55,604 nt of DNA from Sutcliffiella horikoshii (GCF_008180725.1 NZ_VTEV01000015.1:1-55604); one strand, 5' to 3'. Shown: positions 41,539 through 50,009, counted from the first letter of the stretch. Numbers and translations: made by a program. Notes: a model not told the origin generated them from the sequence alone.

Positions 41539-41637
41539 TGCACAAATTGAAAATATTTTTTATTTTTAGAATTAGTACTTATTGGTAAAACTTTTCAATT
41601 TGTAGACATATATGCTTTTAATTTTCAATTTGCATAG
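41539..41637. promoter_or_regulatory. Divergent operator region with three TTTTCAATTTG sites
   Basis: Three copies of TTTTCAATTTG plus four less constant bases: minus-strand at 41539-41553, plus-strand at 41592-41606 and 41622-41636. A TATAAT -10 for the rightward repressor gene begins at 41639, directly beside the third copy, so a protein bound there would block it. These are the likely binding sites of one or both HTH regulators. Confidence 0.75.
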
Positions 41638-41713
41638 GTATAATAAATTTTAGATTCATGATATGTTTTTCCTTAATTCTTCCAATAATTAGTATTTCGA
41701 AGGCGGTGAATTT

Positions 41714-42079
41714 ATGATTGCAGAGAGATTAAAACTTCTGCGTAAGGAACGTGGATTAACTTTAAAACAACTGGGGTTAAAAGTAGGACTAGCTGAAAAC
41801 ACTGTCAGTCAATATGAGAGAGCTGTTCGAAAGCCTGATATCGATACTGTTGAAAGATTTGCTAGGTTTTTCGAGGTTCCTATAGATTATTTACAAGGTA
41901 GATCAGACTCTCGCTTATTTACTAAAACTGAACAAGATTTTTTGAATGATATTCATTTACCTATAGAAGAACTAAAGAGAAAGTATGATTTTATATTTGA
42001 AAATAAAGATGTAAATGATGAAAAATTAAAAGAAATTCTCATCTGGATTAGCAATAATAGAAAATATACTGATTCTTAA
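41714..42079 (+). CDS. CI-like HTH repressor
   Basis: 121 residues with an N-terminal Xre helix-turn-helix: ERLKLLRKERGLTLKQLGLK then GLAENTVSQYERAVRKPDID and FEVPIDYLQGRSD. The C-terminal half is helical with no peptidase motif, so it is not self-cleaved by the LexA mechanism. Plus strand, divergent from the early operon, and preceded by GAAGGCGGTGA. It is likely the lysogeny repressor. Confidence 0.85.
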   Translation: MIAERLKLLRKERGLTLKQLGLKVGLAENTVSQYERAVRKPDIDTVERFARFFEVPIDYLQGRSDSRLFTKTEQDFLNDIHLPIEELKRKYDFIFENKDVNDEKLKEILIWISNNRKYTDS

Positions 42080-42099
42080 TTTAGAAATAAGTTTAATAA

Positions 42100-42235
42100 A
42101 TTAATTTTAAATTTACTTAGAGAATATTTAGAGGAATTAAGAAGTTTATTTAGGGGTTTTTTGAGAGGTCTATTTAGGGTTTTTGAGAAGGTTATTTAAT
42201 TTAGAGTTTATTTGAAGAATTGGTTTTAAGTAAAT
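42100..42235 (+). repeat. Imperfect short direct repeats, AT/G-rich
   Basis: Downstream of the CI-like gene there are successive units of about 17-24 bases around TTTATTTAGGGGTTTTTTGAGA, TCTATTTAGGGTTTTTGAGA, TTATTTAATTTAGA and TTTATTTGAAGAA. The purpose is unknown; they could be operators or a transcript tail. Confidence 0.45.
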
Positions 42236-42259
42236 TAAACAAAAGTATTAAAGACAACA

Positions 42260-42281
42260 AAAAAGGCTATTCAGCCTTTTT
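42260..42281 (+). terminator. Terminator after the CI-like gene
   Basis: AAAAAGGCT and AGCCTTTTT arms with a four-base loop; symmetrical, so it may work in both directions. Confidence 0.8.
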
Positions 42282-42450
42282 AAACTGGCCAATAACCTTT
42301 TCATGTTGAAATTTACCATATTTTCCCTTGTTTTCTTTCTCTATTTTTTCCATGACTGTAGATAAACAAATCGTTTCCCTTTTTTCTTTGTGCTCCAATA
42401 GTACAGCCCCCAGTCAAATTAGTTTAAAACAACATAAAAGAGGTGTCAGT

Positions 42451-42654
42451 TTGACTAAACGTGTCGGTAGTTGCCTACTTGCCGACCTTTTAGATAAAGC
42501 TGGTATGACACAACAAGACTTAGCAGCAAAAGTAGATACTTCAAAACAACAAATTAATAAGTATGTCAACAATCACCAAGTCATGTCCTACGGTATGGCA
42601 AGAAATGTAGCAAAGATCTTAAATGTTGCCATGGAGGATTTATATGAAGAATAA
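42451..42654 (+). CDS. Second Xre-type HTH regulator
   Basis: 67 residues from TTG 42451, after AAAAGAGGTG; the frame is open to 42328 but that part is unlike a protein. SCLLADLLDKAGMTQQDLAA then KVDTSKQQINKYVNNHQVMS is a complete helix-turn-helix. A minimal Cro-size regulator between the repressor and recombinase genes; it may control excision. Confidence 0.75.
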   Translation: MTKRVGSCLLADLLDKAGMTQQDLAAKVDTSKQQINKYVNNHQVMSYGMARNVAKILNVAMEDLYEE

Positions 42655-42853
42655 TACCAGCCTTACCTAAGGGTGCATTAGGTACCAGATTGAGTAGATT
42701 AGGGTCTACTCACCGACAAAGGTAGTCGTTTAGCATTACTGAATGCATCTTACTTTTAAGCATAACACAGAATTTTCGACGAAAATCATAAATCGTATAC
42801 CATATTTCGACATTATTTGTAAATTTATTTGTACCTTTATATTACCATAAATA

Positions 42854-42867
42854 CGAACGGATGTTCT
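42854..42867 (+). promoter_or_regulatory. LexA (DinR) SOS box upstream of the recombinase
   Basis: CGAACGGATGTTCT matches the B. subtilis SOS consensus CGAAC-RNRY-GTTCG at 13 of 14 positions, including the central RNRY. It ends 73 bases before the recombinase TTG start. An overlapping palindrome, TGTTCTA with TAGAACA, covers 42862-42882. Confidence 0.7.
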
Positions 42868-42940
42868 ATATATTTTAGAACATTTTATTTATTATTTATT
42901 CGGCTAGTGTCATTTGAACATTGAGTAGGGGTGAGTTTAA

Positions 42941-44491
42941 TTGTATAGACCAAAAGGATTAAACGTAGATATTTATTTACGTAAAAGTAGGAAAGATATC
43001 GAGGAAGAGAAGAGGTTACTGGAAACCACAATTGGAGATGTTGATACCCTTAGAAAACACCGTAATCAGTTAATGGCAGTATTAAAAGCAGAAGGCCATA
43101 ACCTCCTCCAGATACATGAAGAGCTAGTTTCCGGAGAATTCATATCAGAGCGTCCAAAAATACAGGAAGTAATACGTAGGGTGGAAGCAGGGCTTCTGGA
43201 CGCTATTCTAGTCATTGATCTAGACCGCTTGGGTCGTGGTGACATGTTAGACCAAGGATTACTGGATCGGGCATTTCGGTATTCAGGAACCAAGATACTG
43301 ACTCCAGTTGACTATTATGATCCTGAAGATGAATCCTGGGAGCTCGTGTTCGGTATCAAATCTCTTGTAGCTAGGCAGGAGCTCAAGGCCATCACAAGAC
43401 GTTTACAGACTGGTCGAAGGGAATCAGCCTTGGAAGGTAAATCTATCTCTAAGAAGCCGCCTTTTGGTTATCTGAGAGACAATGATTTGAAGTTATATCC
43501 TGACCCGGAGAATGATTGGGTAGTTAAAAAGATATTTACCATGTTGAAAGATGGATTCGGAAGACAGCATATCGCCAGGGAACTAGACAAGCTGGGTGTT
43601 AAGCCTCCGAATAAGAAAAACTTTTGGTCCCCATCATCCATTACAGCGATAGTAAAGAACGAAGCATACATGGGGCATATCATTTGGGGAAAATACCGTT
43701 ACAAAAAGCAGCAAGGCGGCTACCAACGAATAAAAGTAGATAAAAAGGATTGGATCGTCAGTGAAAATGCCCACGAACCACTAGTCAGTGAGGAACTCTG
43801 GGAAGCAGCTAATAAGGCGCACTCAGGAAGGCACCGGCCATCTACAGTAGAATCCAAAACTTTATCTAACCCACTGGCAGGAGTTATGAAGTGCGAACTT
43901 TGTGGGTACACGCTACAATACCAACCCAGAAAAGACAGACCAAACCCGGCTATTCGGTGCGTCCAACCGAGCTGCAGGGGGCAACAAAAAGGATCTTCTT
44001 TGCCCTTAGTGGAAGAAAGGGTACTGGAAGGACTGGAAAGGTATATCTCAGAACTACAGCTGACTACTTTCCAGAAGGACATTACAGTTTCCTCCATGAT
44101 TCCTGAGAAGGAGATACTGCTTAAAAACAAAACCAAAGAACTACAAGAATTAGAAAAACAAAAAAACAACCTGCATGACCTACTGGAACAGGGTGTTTAC
44201 ACGATTGAGGTATTCATGACACGTCAAAAGAATATCACGGAACGAATGGAACGACTTCAAGATGAGTGCTCCCAGATCCAGAATCTGATTCTCCAGGAGA
44301 AGTTACAAGAGAAACACATGCACGAATTCGTACCTAAAGTGGAGAAAGTGATTTCCGCTTACCGATCCACAACGGATATTGTTAAAAAGAATAAGCTACT
44401 AAAATCCATACTAGAAAAAGCCACGTATCTAAGAAAACCTGGATGGGATAAACAAGGACAATTTAAAGTCCAGCTTTACCCTAAGATATAA
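42941..44491 (+). CDS. Large serine recombinase (phage integrase)
   Basis: 516 residues from TTG 42941 after AGGGGTGAG. The N-terminal catalytic domain has [11 protein letters not shown] (catalytic Ser16) and [13 protein letters not shown] near 90. The recombinase domain is [20 protein letters not shown] and the helix [20 protein letters not shown] zinc ribbon follows: [13 protein letters not shown] with CVQPSCRG (about 310-345). A coiled coil covers about 380-460. The gene ends about 50 bases from the site where yhbH homology stops, the normal place for an integrase beside its attachment site. It should integrate and, with a directionality factor, excise the prophage. Confidence 0.95.
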   Translation: MYRPKGLNVDIYLRKSRKDIEEEKRLLETTIGDVDTLRKHRNQLMAVLKAEGHNLLQIHEELVSGEFISERPKIQEVIRRVEAGLLDAILVIDLDRLGRGDMLDQGLLDRAFRYSGTKILTPVDYYDPEDESWELVFGIKSLVARQELKAITRRLQTGRRESALEGKSISKKPPFGYLRDNDLKLYPDPENDWVVKKIFTMLKDGFGRQHIARELDKLGVKPPNKKNFWSPSSITAIVKNEAYMGHIIWGKYRYKKQQGGYQRIKVDKKDWIVSENAHEPLVSEELWEAANKAHSGRHRPSTVESKTLSNPLAGVMKCELCGYTLQYQPRKDRPNPAIRCVQPSCRGQQKGSSLPLVEERVLEGLERYISELQLTTFQKDITVSSMIPEKEILLKNKTKELQELEKQKNNLHDLLEQGVYTIEVFMTRQKNITERMERLQDECSQIQNLILQEKLQEKHMHEFVPKVEKVISAYRSTTDIVKKNKLLKSILEKATYLRKPGWDKQGQFKVQLYPKI

Positions 44492-44524
44492 ACACTGCAG
44501 AGAAAATCTCCAGTGTTTTTCTTT
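44490..44524 (+). terminator. Terminator of the recombinase gene
   Basis: AACACTG (starting at the last base of the stop codon) and CAGTGTT with an inner GAGA/TCTC pair, followed by TTTCTTTT. Confidence 0.8.
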
Positions 44525-44529
44525 TGTGT

Positions 44530-44556
44530 ATATGGTGTAGAGTTATACTGATTTAC
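44530..44556. other. Prophage attachment site (right hybrid att)
   Basis: yhbH coding sequence is family-like up to [10 protein letters not shown], whose last codon is 44542-44544; past this, on the lower-coordinate side, it becomes unrelated. The crossover core must lie near TATAAC at 44542-44547. The partner site is beyond the left edge, so its exact core cannot be fixed here. Confidence 0.75.
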
Positions 44557-45450
44557 TTCCCCGTATCCAAACATGTTGGACACCTTCATAAGCTCTGCCA
44601 CCAATTTTACGCAACGCTGATTATCTGATGTCAAGTTATCTCCATCTGAAAAGTGGAACGGATAAATATTAAAACGTGTTGGATTGTATTTCGTATCAAT
44701 AAGCTCCAGTGCTTTTCGATAAGCGGAAGAACAGATTGTACCTCCACTTTCTCCCTTTGAAAAGAAGTCCTCTTCACTCACAACCTTCGCCTCAGTATGA
44801 TGAGCGATAAACTCAATATCCTCTGGCTTTACCACTTCATTCCATGTCTTAAACTTTAGATCCTCCTGGTAAATCGGATGGAAACTGGCCGTACCTGTCA
44901 TCGCATTCCGTTTATAGGCGGACATCATCGTGCGTTTTTTATCTATATTCCCCATAAGACCAGTGCGTCTAATATCATTAAATTCATAGTGCTCGATGAT
45001 ATTCTCATCGCGCTCTTTTTGCTGCAGGTTTGGCAGCTCCAGCTGATTGAAAAGTGCCGCTTCAAGATCCATTAAAGACACTTCAGCCTCATAATAGTCC
45101 TCTCCAGCCTGATCTCCCGCTCCTTGCCCCTTACCTGGACCCTTCTGCTGACCCGATCCGTCCCTGGCTACAACATCCCCGACCTGACTGTCTCCATCTC
45201 CTTGGCCAACATGCTTGTTCTTGTCATAATTATAACGAATTCTGTACTCATCTAAAGACCTGATTGGGATCTTAACGACCTCTCTGCCATTGGACATTAC
45301 AATATTCTCTTCAGTAATAAGATCTGGTAAGTTATTTTTGATAGCCTCCTGGACCTTTTCCTGATGGCGTTTTTGGTCGTCGTGGCCTTTTCGATGGAGG
45401 GACCAATCCTCTTTGGACACTACAAAATTCGTATCATCTGACATTGTCAT

Positions 45451-45757
45451 CGATATCCCTCCCTATTTAATTCATTTTACGTTTCTAGGAACCTTTTCAT
45501 CACTATTTTCATAAAATATCTTGGTGAAATTTAATGAATCCAACCTCATAGACAATTAGGGTTGGTTACTCTATCCTATGCACATATCTCAAATAATTGA
45601 CAGATTATTTAGATAATTGGGCGCGCATTCCTTTAAATGAGACAAGCGTGTAACGATTCGTTAGTAATAATAATTTTATGCGACAAGAGGGTCGTACTAT
45701 ACGATGAATATCTTTATATACAACAAAAAAACCTCCCAAAATATCTGGAAGGTATGA
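45451..45757. other. Intergenic region upstream of yhbH
   Basis: No gene is seen. It contains a terminator at 45724-45755 (entry below). A weak sigma-E-like -10, CATAGGAT, lies at about 45573-45580 on the minus strand. Otherwise it is AT-rich without repeats. Confidence 0.5.
45724..45755 (-). terminator. Terminator after the 51-residue gene
   Basis: Minus-strand ACCTTCC and GGGAGGT arms around an AT loop, followed by T7; it would insulate yhbH from the upstream gene. Confidence 0.7.
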
Positions 45758-45913
45758 TTATTCTTTTTCATTTTCTTGGTTGTTTTTATACTGCTTAGGA
45801 CTGCGCTCTTTGTCGGTTTTATTTTCCTTCAGCTGCTCCATTTCCTTTGCCAGCTTTTCCATCTCTTTTTCATTAGGGGCCATTGTATTTTCATAGGTTT
45901 TCTCTTTACTCAT
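45758..45913 (-). CDS. Small hydrophilic protein between prkA and yhbH
   Basis: 51 residues from ATG 45913 after AGGTGATTACA. Nearly all charged: SKEKTYENTMAPNEKEMEKL and KENKTDKERSPKQYKNNQE. The composition is like small, disordered Bacillus spore or stress proteins, but it has no SASP motif. It is in the same direction as prkA and ends in a terminator. Confidence 0.7.
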   Translation of the reverse strand: MSKEKTYENTMAPNEKEMEKLAKEMEQLKENKTDKERSPKQYKNNQENEKE

Positions 45914-46007
45914 TGTAATCACCTCTTACTATTAATTTCCCCTTATTTTGAATATACAAACCTATACACGGGAAAAAGCAGCGGATATTTGCTCCGCTGC
46001 CTATTTG

Positions 46008-47903
46008 TTATCTATTCAATAGACTTCCTACATATCTTAATAAATCATTTGCTGAGGTGGAATTATATCCATGCTCATCAATCAAACGGGCCACCACTTC
46101 ATTTATTTTCTTCAGCTGAGTTTCATCAGGAGTCTTGGATGAAGTAGTAATCTTCACAACATCTTTCAAGTCAGCAAACAGTTTCTTCTGAATTGCCTCT
46201 CTTAAGCGCTCATGGGAGTTGTAGTCAAACCTTTTCCCTTTACGCGCATAAGCAGAAATTCTGATAAGGATTTCTTCACGGAATGCCTTCTTCGCGTTTT
46301 CAGAAATACCAATTTGCTCTTCAATCGAGCGCATTAGCTTCTCATCAGCACTCATCTCTTCCCCAGTAAGAGGATCTCTGAGTTTCGCCTTGTTACAATA
46401 AGCTTCGACATTATCAAGATAGTTATCCATCAATGTCTTCGCAGACTCTTCATACGAGTACACAAATGCTTTCTGAACTTCCTTCTTCGCAATGTTATCA
46501 TATTCTTTTCTCGCTACAGAAATGAAGTTTAAGAATCTTTCTCTGTCTTCATTAGAGATGGAAGCGTGTTGATCCAACCCTTCTTTTAAAGAACGCAGAA
46601 CATCAAGTGCGTTGATAGACGGAATTTCTTTGCGAATGATGGTGGACGAGATCCGGTTAATCACATAACGTGGGTCAATTCCACTCATCCCTTCATCAGC
46701 ATACTCTTTCTTCAGTTCTTGAACGTCTACAGAGTTAAAGCCCTCGACAGATTCTCCGTCATACAGGCGCATCTTTTTGACTAAATCGATATCGCCACGT
46801 TTTGCCTCTTTCAACCTGGTGAGGATCGTGAACATCGCAGCCACTCTAAGCGTATGCGGAGCAATATGGACATTTGCCACATCACTTTCATTAATCATCT
46901 TTTCATAAATTCTCTCTTCCTCAGAAAGTCTTAAATTATATGGAACCGGCATTACGATAATACGCGAATGCAAGGCTTCATTCTTTTTATTGGAAATAAA
47001 GGAACGATACTCGGTTTCATTCGTATGCGCGACAATAAGCTCATCCGCACTTATTAACGCGAATCGTCCTGCTTTAAAGTTCCCTTCCTGCGTTAAGGAT
47101 AACAAGTGCCACAAGAACTTCTCATCACATTTCAGCATCTCCTGGAACTCCATCATCCCGCGGTTCGCCTTGTTCAGCTCCCCGTCAAAACGATAAGCAC
47201 GCGGATCAGACTCAGAACCGAACTCCGCAATCGTCGAGAAGTCGATACTTCCGGTCAAGTCCGCAATATCCTGTGATTTCGGATCAGATGGACTGAATGT
47301 ACCAATTCCGACACGTTGATTTTCTGAAAGGAAAATACGCTCCACCAGCACATCTTCAATCCTGCCTCCATATTCCTTTTCAAGCCTCATCATATTTAAT
47401 GGAGACAAATTACCTTCTATTCTAACACCATATTCATTGTAAAAATCATCTCTTAGATGGTGAGGAATTAAATGCAACGGATCCTCATGCATCGGACAGC
47501 CTTTAATCGCATAAACTGCACCTCTGTCCGTATGAGTATATTGCTCTAATCCGCGTTTTAAAATGGTGACCAGAGTGGATTTCCCCCCACTGACAGGTCC
47601 CATTAATAACAGGATCCTCTTTCTGACATCCAATCTTTTCGCAGCCGGATGGAAATACTCCTCCACTAACCGCTCCAACGCTTCTTCTAAACCAAAAAGG
47701 GCATTGCTAAAGAAATTATACTTCCGCTGCCCATTGACCTCTTCTACCCCAGCATCTTTAATCATATTGTAAACCCGTGAATGTGCGGATTGAGCTACCC
47801 ATGGTTCCTCTTTCAAAATCTCCAAGTACTGCCCGAAGGTTCCTTCCCACTTCAGCCTCTGTTCTTCTTCCCGATACTTTTCAATTTTACGTAAAATATC
47901 CAT
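46008..47903 (-). CDS. prkA: PrkA serine protein kinase / AAA+ protein
   Basis: 631 residues, full length for the family. Walker A is LLLMGPVSGGKSTLVTILKR near residue 105; YAIKGCPMHEDPLHLIPHHL and ELNKANRGMMEFQEMLKCDE are family hallmarks. The C-terminal half holds the kinase-like region. In B. subtilis PrkA is a sporulation protein with AAA+ and ATP-dependent protease-like features, affecting sigma-K-dependent events, and acts with YhbH and SpoVR. It is intact here while yhbH is broken. Confidence 0.97.
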   Translation of the reverse strand: MDILRKIEKYREEEQRLKWEGTFGQYLEILKEEPWVAQSAHSRVYNMIKDAGVEEVNGQRKYNFFSNALFGLEEALERLVEEYFHPAAKRLDVRKRILLLMGPVSGGKSTLVTILKRGLEQYTHTDRGAVYAIKGCPMHEDPLHLIPHHLRDDFYNEYGVRIEGNLSPLNMMRLEKEYGGRIEDVLVERIFLSENQRVGIGTFSPSDPKSQDIADLTGSIDFSTIAEFGSESDPRAYRFDGELNKANRGMMEFQEMLKCDEKFLWHLLSLTQEGNFKAGRFALISADELIVAHTNETEYRSFISNKKNEALHSRIIVMPVPYNLRLSEEERIYEKMINESDVANVHIAPHTLRVAAMFTILTRLKEAKRGDIDLVKKMRLYDGESVEGFNSVDVQELKKEYADEGMSGIDPRYVINRISSTIIRKEIPSINALDVLRSLKEGLDQHASISNEDRERFLNFISVARKEYDNIAKKEVQKAFVYSYEESAKTLMDNYLDNVEAYCNKAKLRDPLTGEEMSADEKLMRSIEEQIGISENAKKAFREEILIRISAYARKGKRFDYNSHERLREAIQKKLFADLKDVVKITTSSKTPDETQLKKINEVVARLIDEHGYNSTSANDLLRYVGSLLNR

Positions 47904-48039
47904 AAGGACCTCCCCTTTTATTACATCTTCAAGAGTCGTGATTGCGTGATTAATATACTCTATGCGCTGTGGGAGTGAAACATGCTTTTTTTAAAAGTTT
48001 GTACGTACATAAATGAATGTAATACTTCCCCCTGTTGCC

Positions 48040-48255
48040 AGACGTGCAAGGTGTGAGACTCCGGTGGGAGAGCGCTAGGTGGAGACCCCGCAGGCGTAGC
48101 GATGAGGCTTCAGCATCGCCCCTAGGAAAGTGAAGCCTTTTTCGGAAATCAACAGCGGTGTCTAATCTGCATCTTAATTCATAGACTTTTTCAGTGGCGT
48201 CCTCGTAGGAGAGGAGGCTCGCCCCTCGGAAAGCGAACACCTGGAACGAAAGGCA
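48040..48255. repeat. Bacillaceae intergenic repeat element
   Basis: A GC-rich block in an AT-rich gap, with phrases such as AGACTCCGGTGGGAGAGCGC, GAGACCCCGCAGGCGTAGCG, GCCCCTAGGAAAGTGAAGCC and GGAAATCAACAG. The same phrases recur in intergenic elements spread over many Bacillaceae genomes. The order here is split by an inserted stretch near 48165-48210. It is non-coding and palindromic, possibly a mobile miniature element or structured RNA. Confidence 0.7.
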
Positions 48256-48285
48256 GCAGGGAGTTGAAAATAACACTGTCAAAAA

Positions 48286-48294
48286 TTATCCACA
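48286..48294 (+). promoter_or_regulatory. Perfect DnaA-box match
   Basis: TTATCCACA, the consensus DnaA site, lies eight bases before the -35 of the promoter of the small gene at 48380. Confidence 0.45.
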
Positions 48295-48301
48295 GATTTC
48301 A

Positions 48302-48330
48302 TTCACATAACTCGTCCATTGGGCTATAAT
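48302..48330 (+). promoter_or_regulatory. Sigma-A promoter of the 33-residue peptide gene
   Basis: TTCACA, 17-base spacer, TATAAT, about 50 bases before the ATG at 48380; close to consensus. Confidence 0.75.
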
Positions 48331-48379
48331 ATAGATAGTATGCTTACATGAACTAAACCTACATAAGGAGGAACCAAAC

Positions 48380-48481
48380 ATGGGTACATCTGGATTCTTA
48401 ATCTTAGGCGTATGTATTGCATTCCTTACAGCTATCTTCACTGCTGGCTATAACGAACGCCCTGGTACACGTAATAAGTAA
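48380..48481 (+). CDS. 33-residue membrane peptide
   Basis: ATG 48380 follows ATAAGGAGGAACCAAAC and the promoter above; a strong terminator lies downstream. The product is one hydrophobic span (GTSGFLILGVCIAFLTAIFT) with a polar, basic tail. A complete small transcription unit between prkA and trmL; function unknown. Confidence 0.75.
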   Translation: MGTSGFLILGVCIAFLTAIFTAGYNERPGTRNK

Positions 48482-48495
48482 TTCGTATAAAATAA

Positions 48496-48549
48496 AGAAG
48501 CCCTCTACCTTTCAACTGTTGCTTGAAAGGTAGAGGGCTTCTCTTTTTT
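48496..48549. terminator. Strong bidirectional terminator between the peptide gene and trmL
   Basis: Two 19-base arms, AGAAGCCCTCTACCTTTCA and its complement, around a nine-base loop, with T-rich flank on the plus side and AATAAA on the other. It serves converging transcripts. Confidence 0.9.
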
Positions 48550-48551
48550 TC

Positions 48552-49043
48552 TTATTCTTCCGGAAACTCAATGGATAAGTTCGGATAGTCCTGCTGACGC
48601 AATGCTTCATATATTAATATTGCTGCAGTATTGGATAAATTCAATGACCTTACATTCTTTGTCATCGGCAAGCGCAAACATTGATCCAAATTACTCTGAA
48701 TCAAATCTTTAGGTAACCCAGTCGTCTCTCTTCCAAACACAAAGAAGTAATCTTTATCCAGATTGCTGTAATCAAATGAAGTATGCGGCTTCATACCAAA
48801 CTTCGTAATATAGAAGAATTCCGCTTCTTTATTTTTTTCAAACAACTCATCCAACGAGTCATAATAAACAACATTAACAAACTCCCAATAATCAAGTCCC
48901 GCACGTTTCAACATCTTATCGTCCGTCGAAAATCCAAGCGGTCTGATCAAATGCAATGTTGTGTTCGTAGCTGCACAAGTTCTAGCAATATTACCTGTAT
49001 TAGCTGGAATCTCTGGTTGATATAATACCACATGTAATCCCAC
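48552..49043 (-). CDS. trmL: tRNA (cytidine(34)-2'-O)-methyltransferase TrmL
   Basis: 163 residues of the SPOUT family, starting at GTG 49043 (another GTG lies three codons upstream). It has HVVLYQPEIPANTGNIARTC at the N-terminus, and the SAM-binding trefoil knot motifs YFFVFGRETTGLPKDL and SLNLSNTAAILIYEALRQQD at the C-terminus. Known function: 2'-O-methylates the wobble base of tRNA-Leu species. Two tRNA-Leu genes lie a few kb away. B. subtilis names it CspR. Confidence 0.95.
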   Translation of the reverse strand: MGLHVVLYQPEIPANTGNIARTCAATNTTLHLIRPLGFSTDDKMLKRAGLDYWEFVNVVYYDSLDELFEKNKEAEFFYITKFGMKPHTSFDYSNLDKDYFFVFGRETTGLPKDLIQSNLDQCLRLPMTKNVRSLNLSNTAAILIYEALRQQDYPNLSIEFPEE

Positions 49044-49118
49044 AATCGTCACCTCATATTTCTTTCACTTTCATCCTATACAACAATACCTTTTTATCGG
49101 AACGGAATCAAGTATCTA

Positions 49119-50009
49119 CTAACGGTCTAAGACGTGGAAAAATTTATATTTAATATTCGGGGTGTACGCAGTGGAATCTTCATATTTCCAATACCTCATC
49201 CGACAATTGTACGTGTTGGCATTGACTAAAGGCTCCCCGTTCTCATCTTTTGCGACCACAATCGTATTATGATCAAATCGGCCATCCCCTTCAAAATCAT
49301 AGCAAATAACATCACCAGGCATAAGTTGCGATACGTTGCTTACTTCTTTTGCTTTCAGACCTTGTTTTGCACTTGGTAAATACCATCTGAGCGCATGAGC
49401 CACCGCCCACGTATAACTCCAATCATTATTCCGCATCCACCATCCGCCAGATTTCTTTGGATACCCGACCATCGGTGCTCCACCAGCATACAAACACTGC
49501 GAAATATAATTTGTACAATTCACCTCAAACTTCTTAAACTGTGGGTTGTAGCTATTCCAATACTGCTCTGCATACCTGACCGCTTCCATACGACTATACT
49601 TAAAACGGAGAGGCTGCTGTTTTTCATCCTCTTCTAGTGGCGGAATGAACCGAGGAGAAGTCCGATCCCCCTCATCCTGTACAGAGAAGTCTTGCGTGAG
49701 TTCCCCGTCAATCCATTCTGAATAACGCTGATCGGCTTCTTCCTCAAGATACAAATTTTCTTTTTGCTTTATCAGATACCGAATGTGAATCTCATAAAAT
49801 ACACTAGCCTCCCGCTGTTGTTCATCCTCATGTAGCGAATGTATTCTCGCCGTCGCACTGCACTTAACGATCTCCGCTCCTCTTCGCTTATGTGCTTCTT
49901 GTTTTTGTTTTATCGTAGCATCGTTCATAATCGTTCTGCTAGTTTGCTTGCTTTTGTAGACATAAGTATCAAGGCGGTCTTGAATATGTGCTTTCAGCTT
50001 ATCTCTCAT
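49119..50009 (-). CDS. yhbB: Amidase-domain protein (YhbB-like)
   Basis: 296 residues. The C-terminal half is an amidase_6-type cysteine hydrolase-like domain: YSRMEAVRYAEQYWNSYNPQ, then FEVNCTNYISQCLYAGGAPM with the Cys, and GDVICYDFEGDGRFDHNTIV with the His. The N-terminal half is charged and helical; no signal peptide is visible. In spore formers such proteins are thought to act on cell-wall material. Position next to trmL matches the B. subtilis yhbB order as I recall it. Confidence 0.85.
   Translation of the reverse strand: MRDKLKAHIQDRLDTYVYKSKQTSRTIMNDATIKQKQEAHKRRGAEIVKCSATARIHSLHEDEQQREASVFYEIHIRYLIKQKENLYLEEEADQRYSEWIDGELTQDFSVQDEGDRTSPRFIPPLEEDEKQQPLRFKYSRMEAVRYAEQYWNSYNPQFKKFEVNCTNYISQCLYAGGAPMVGYPKKSGGWWMRNNDWSYTWAVAHALRWYLPSAKQGLKAKEVSNVSQLMPGDVICYDFEGDGRFDHNTIVVAKDENGEPLVNANTYNCRMRYWKYEDSTAYTPNIKYKFFHVLDR

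Larger units (their letters stand above)
44476..45450 (-). pseudogene. yhbH: yhbH, interrupted by the prophage and lacking its vWA metal-site segment
   Basis: YhbH (DUF444) is made early in sporulation in B. subtilis and works with the kinase PrkA and SpoVR. The start, [20 protein letters not shown], and the segments [20 protein letters not shown] and [17 protein letters not shown] match the family well. Two defects are visible. After [12 protein letters not shown] (44821) the sequence jumps to [14 protein letters not shown], leaving out about 41 residues that in the family include the MIDAS motif (DTSGSM-like). After VNQYN (44542) the host frame ends and prophage DNA adds 21 unrelated residues. 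About 45 C-terminal residues are therefore left beyond the other prophage end. GGGAGGG precedes ATG 45450. Confidence 0.88.
47904..48379. other. Intergenic region upstream of prkA
   Basis: 476 bases without a gene apart from features listed separately: a Bacillaceae-type repeat (48040-48255), a DnaA-box match and a promoter for the small gene at 48380. The 5' leader of prkA (47904-48000) shows no clear promoter to me. Confidence 0.6.

Noticed and set aside
45560..45600. Sigma-E promoter for yhbH
   Set aside because: A CATAGGAT-like -10 is present, but no good -35 at the right spacing; too weak to list as a promoter.
47950..48282. 110-codon minus-strand frame upstream of prkA
   Set aside because: It lies over the Bacillaceae intergenic repeat, has poor codon content and no start signal.
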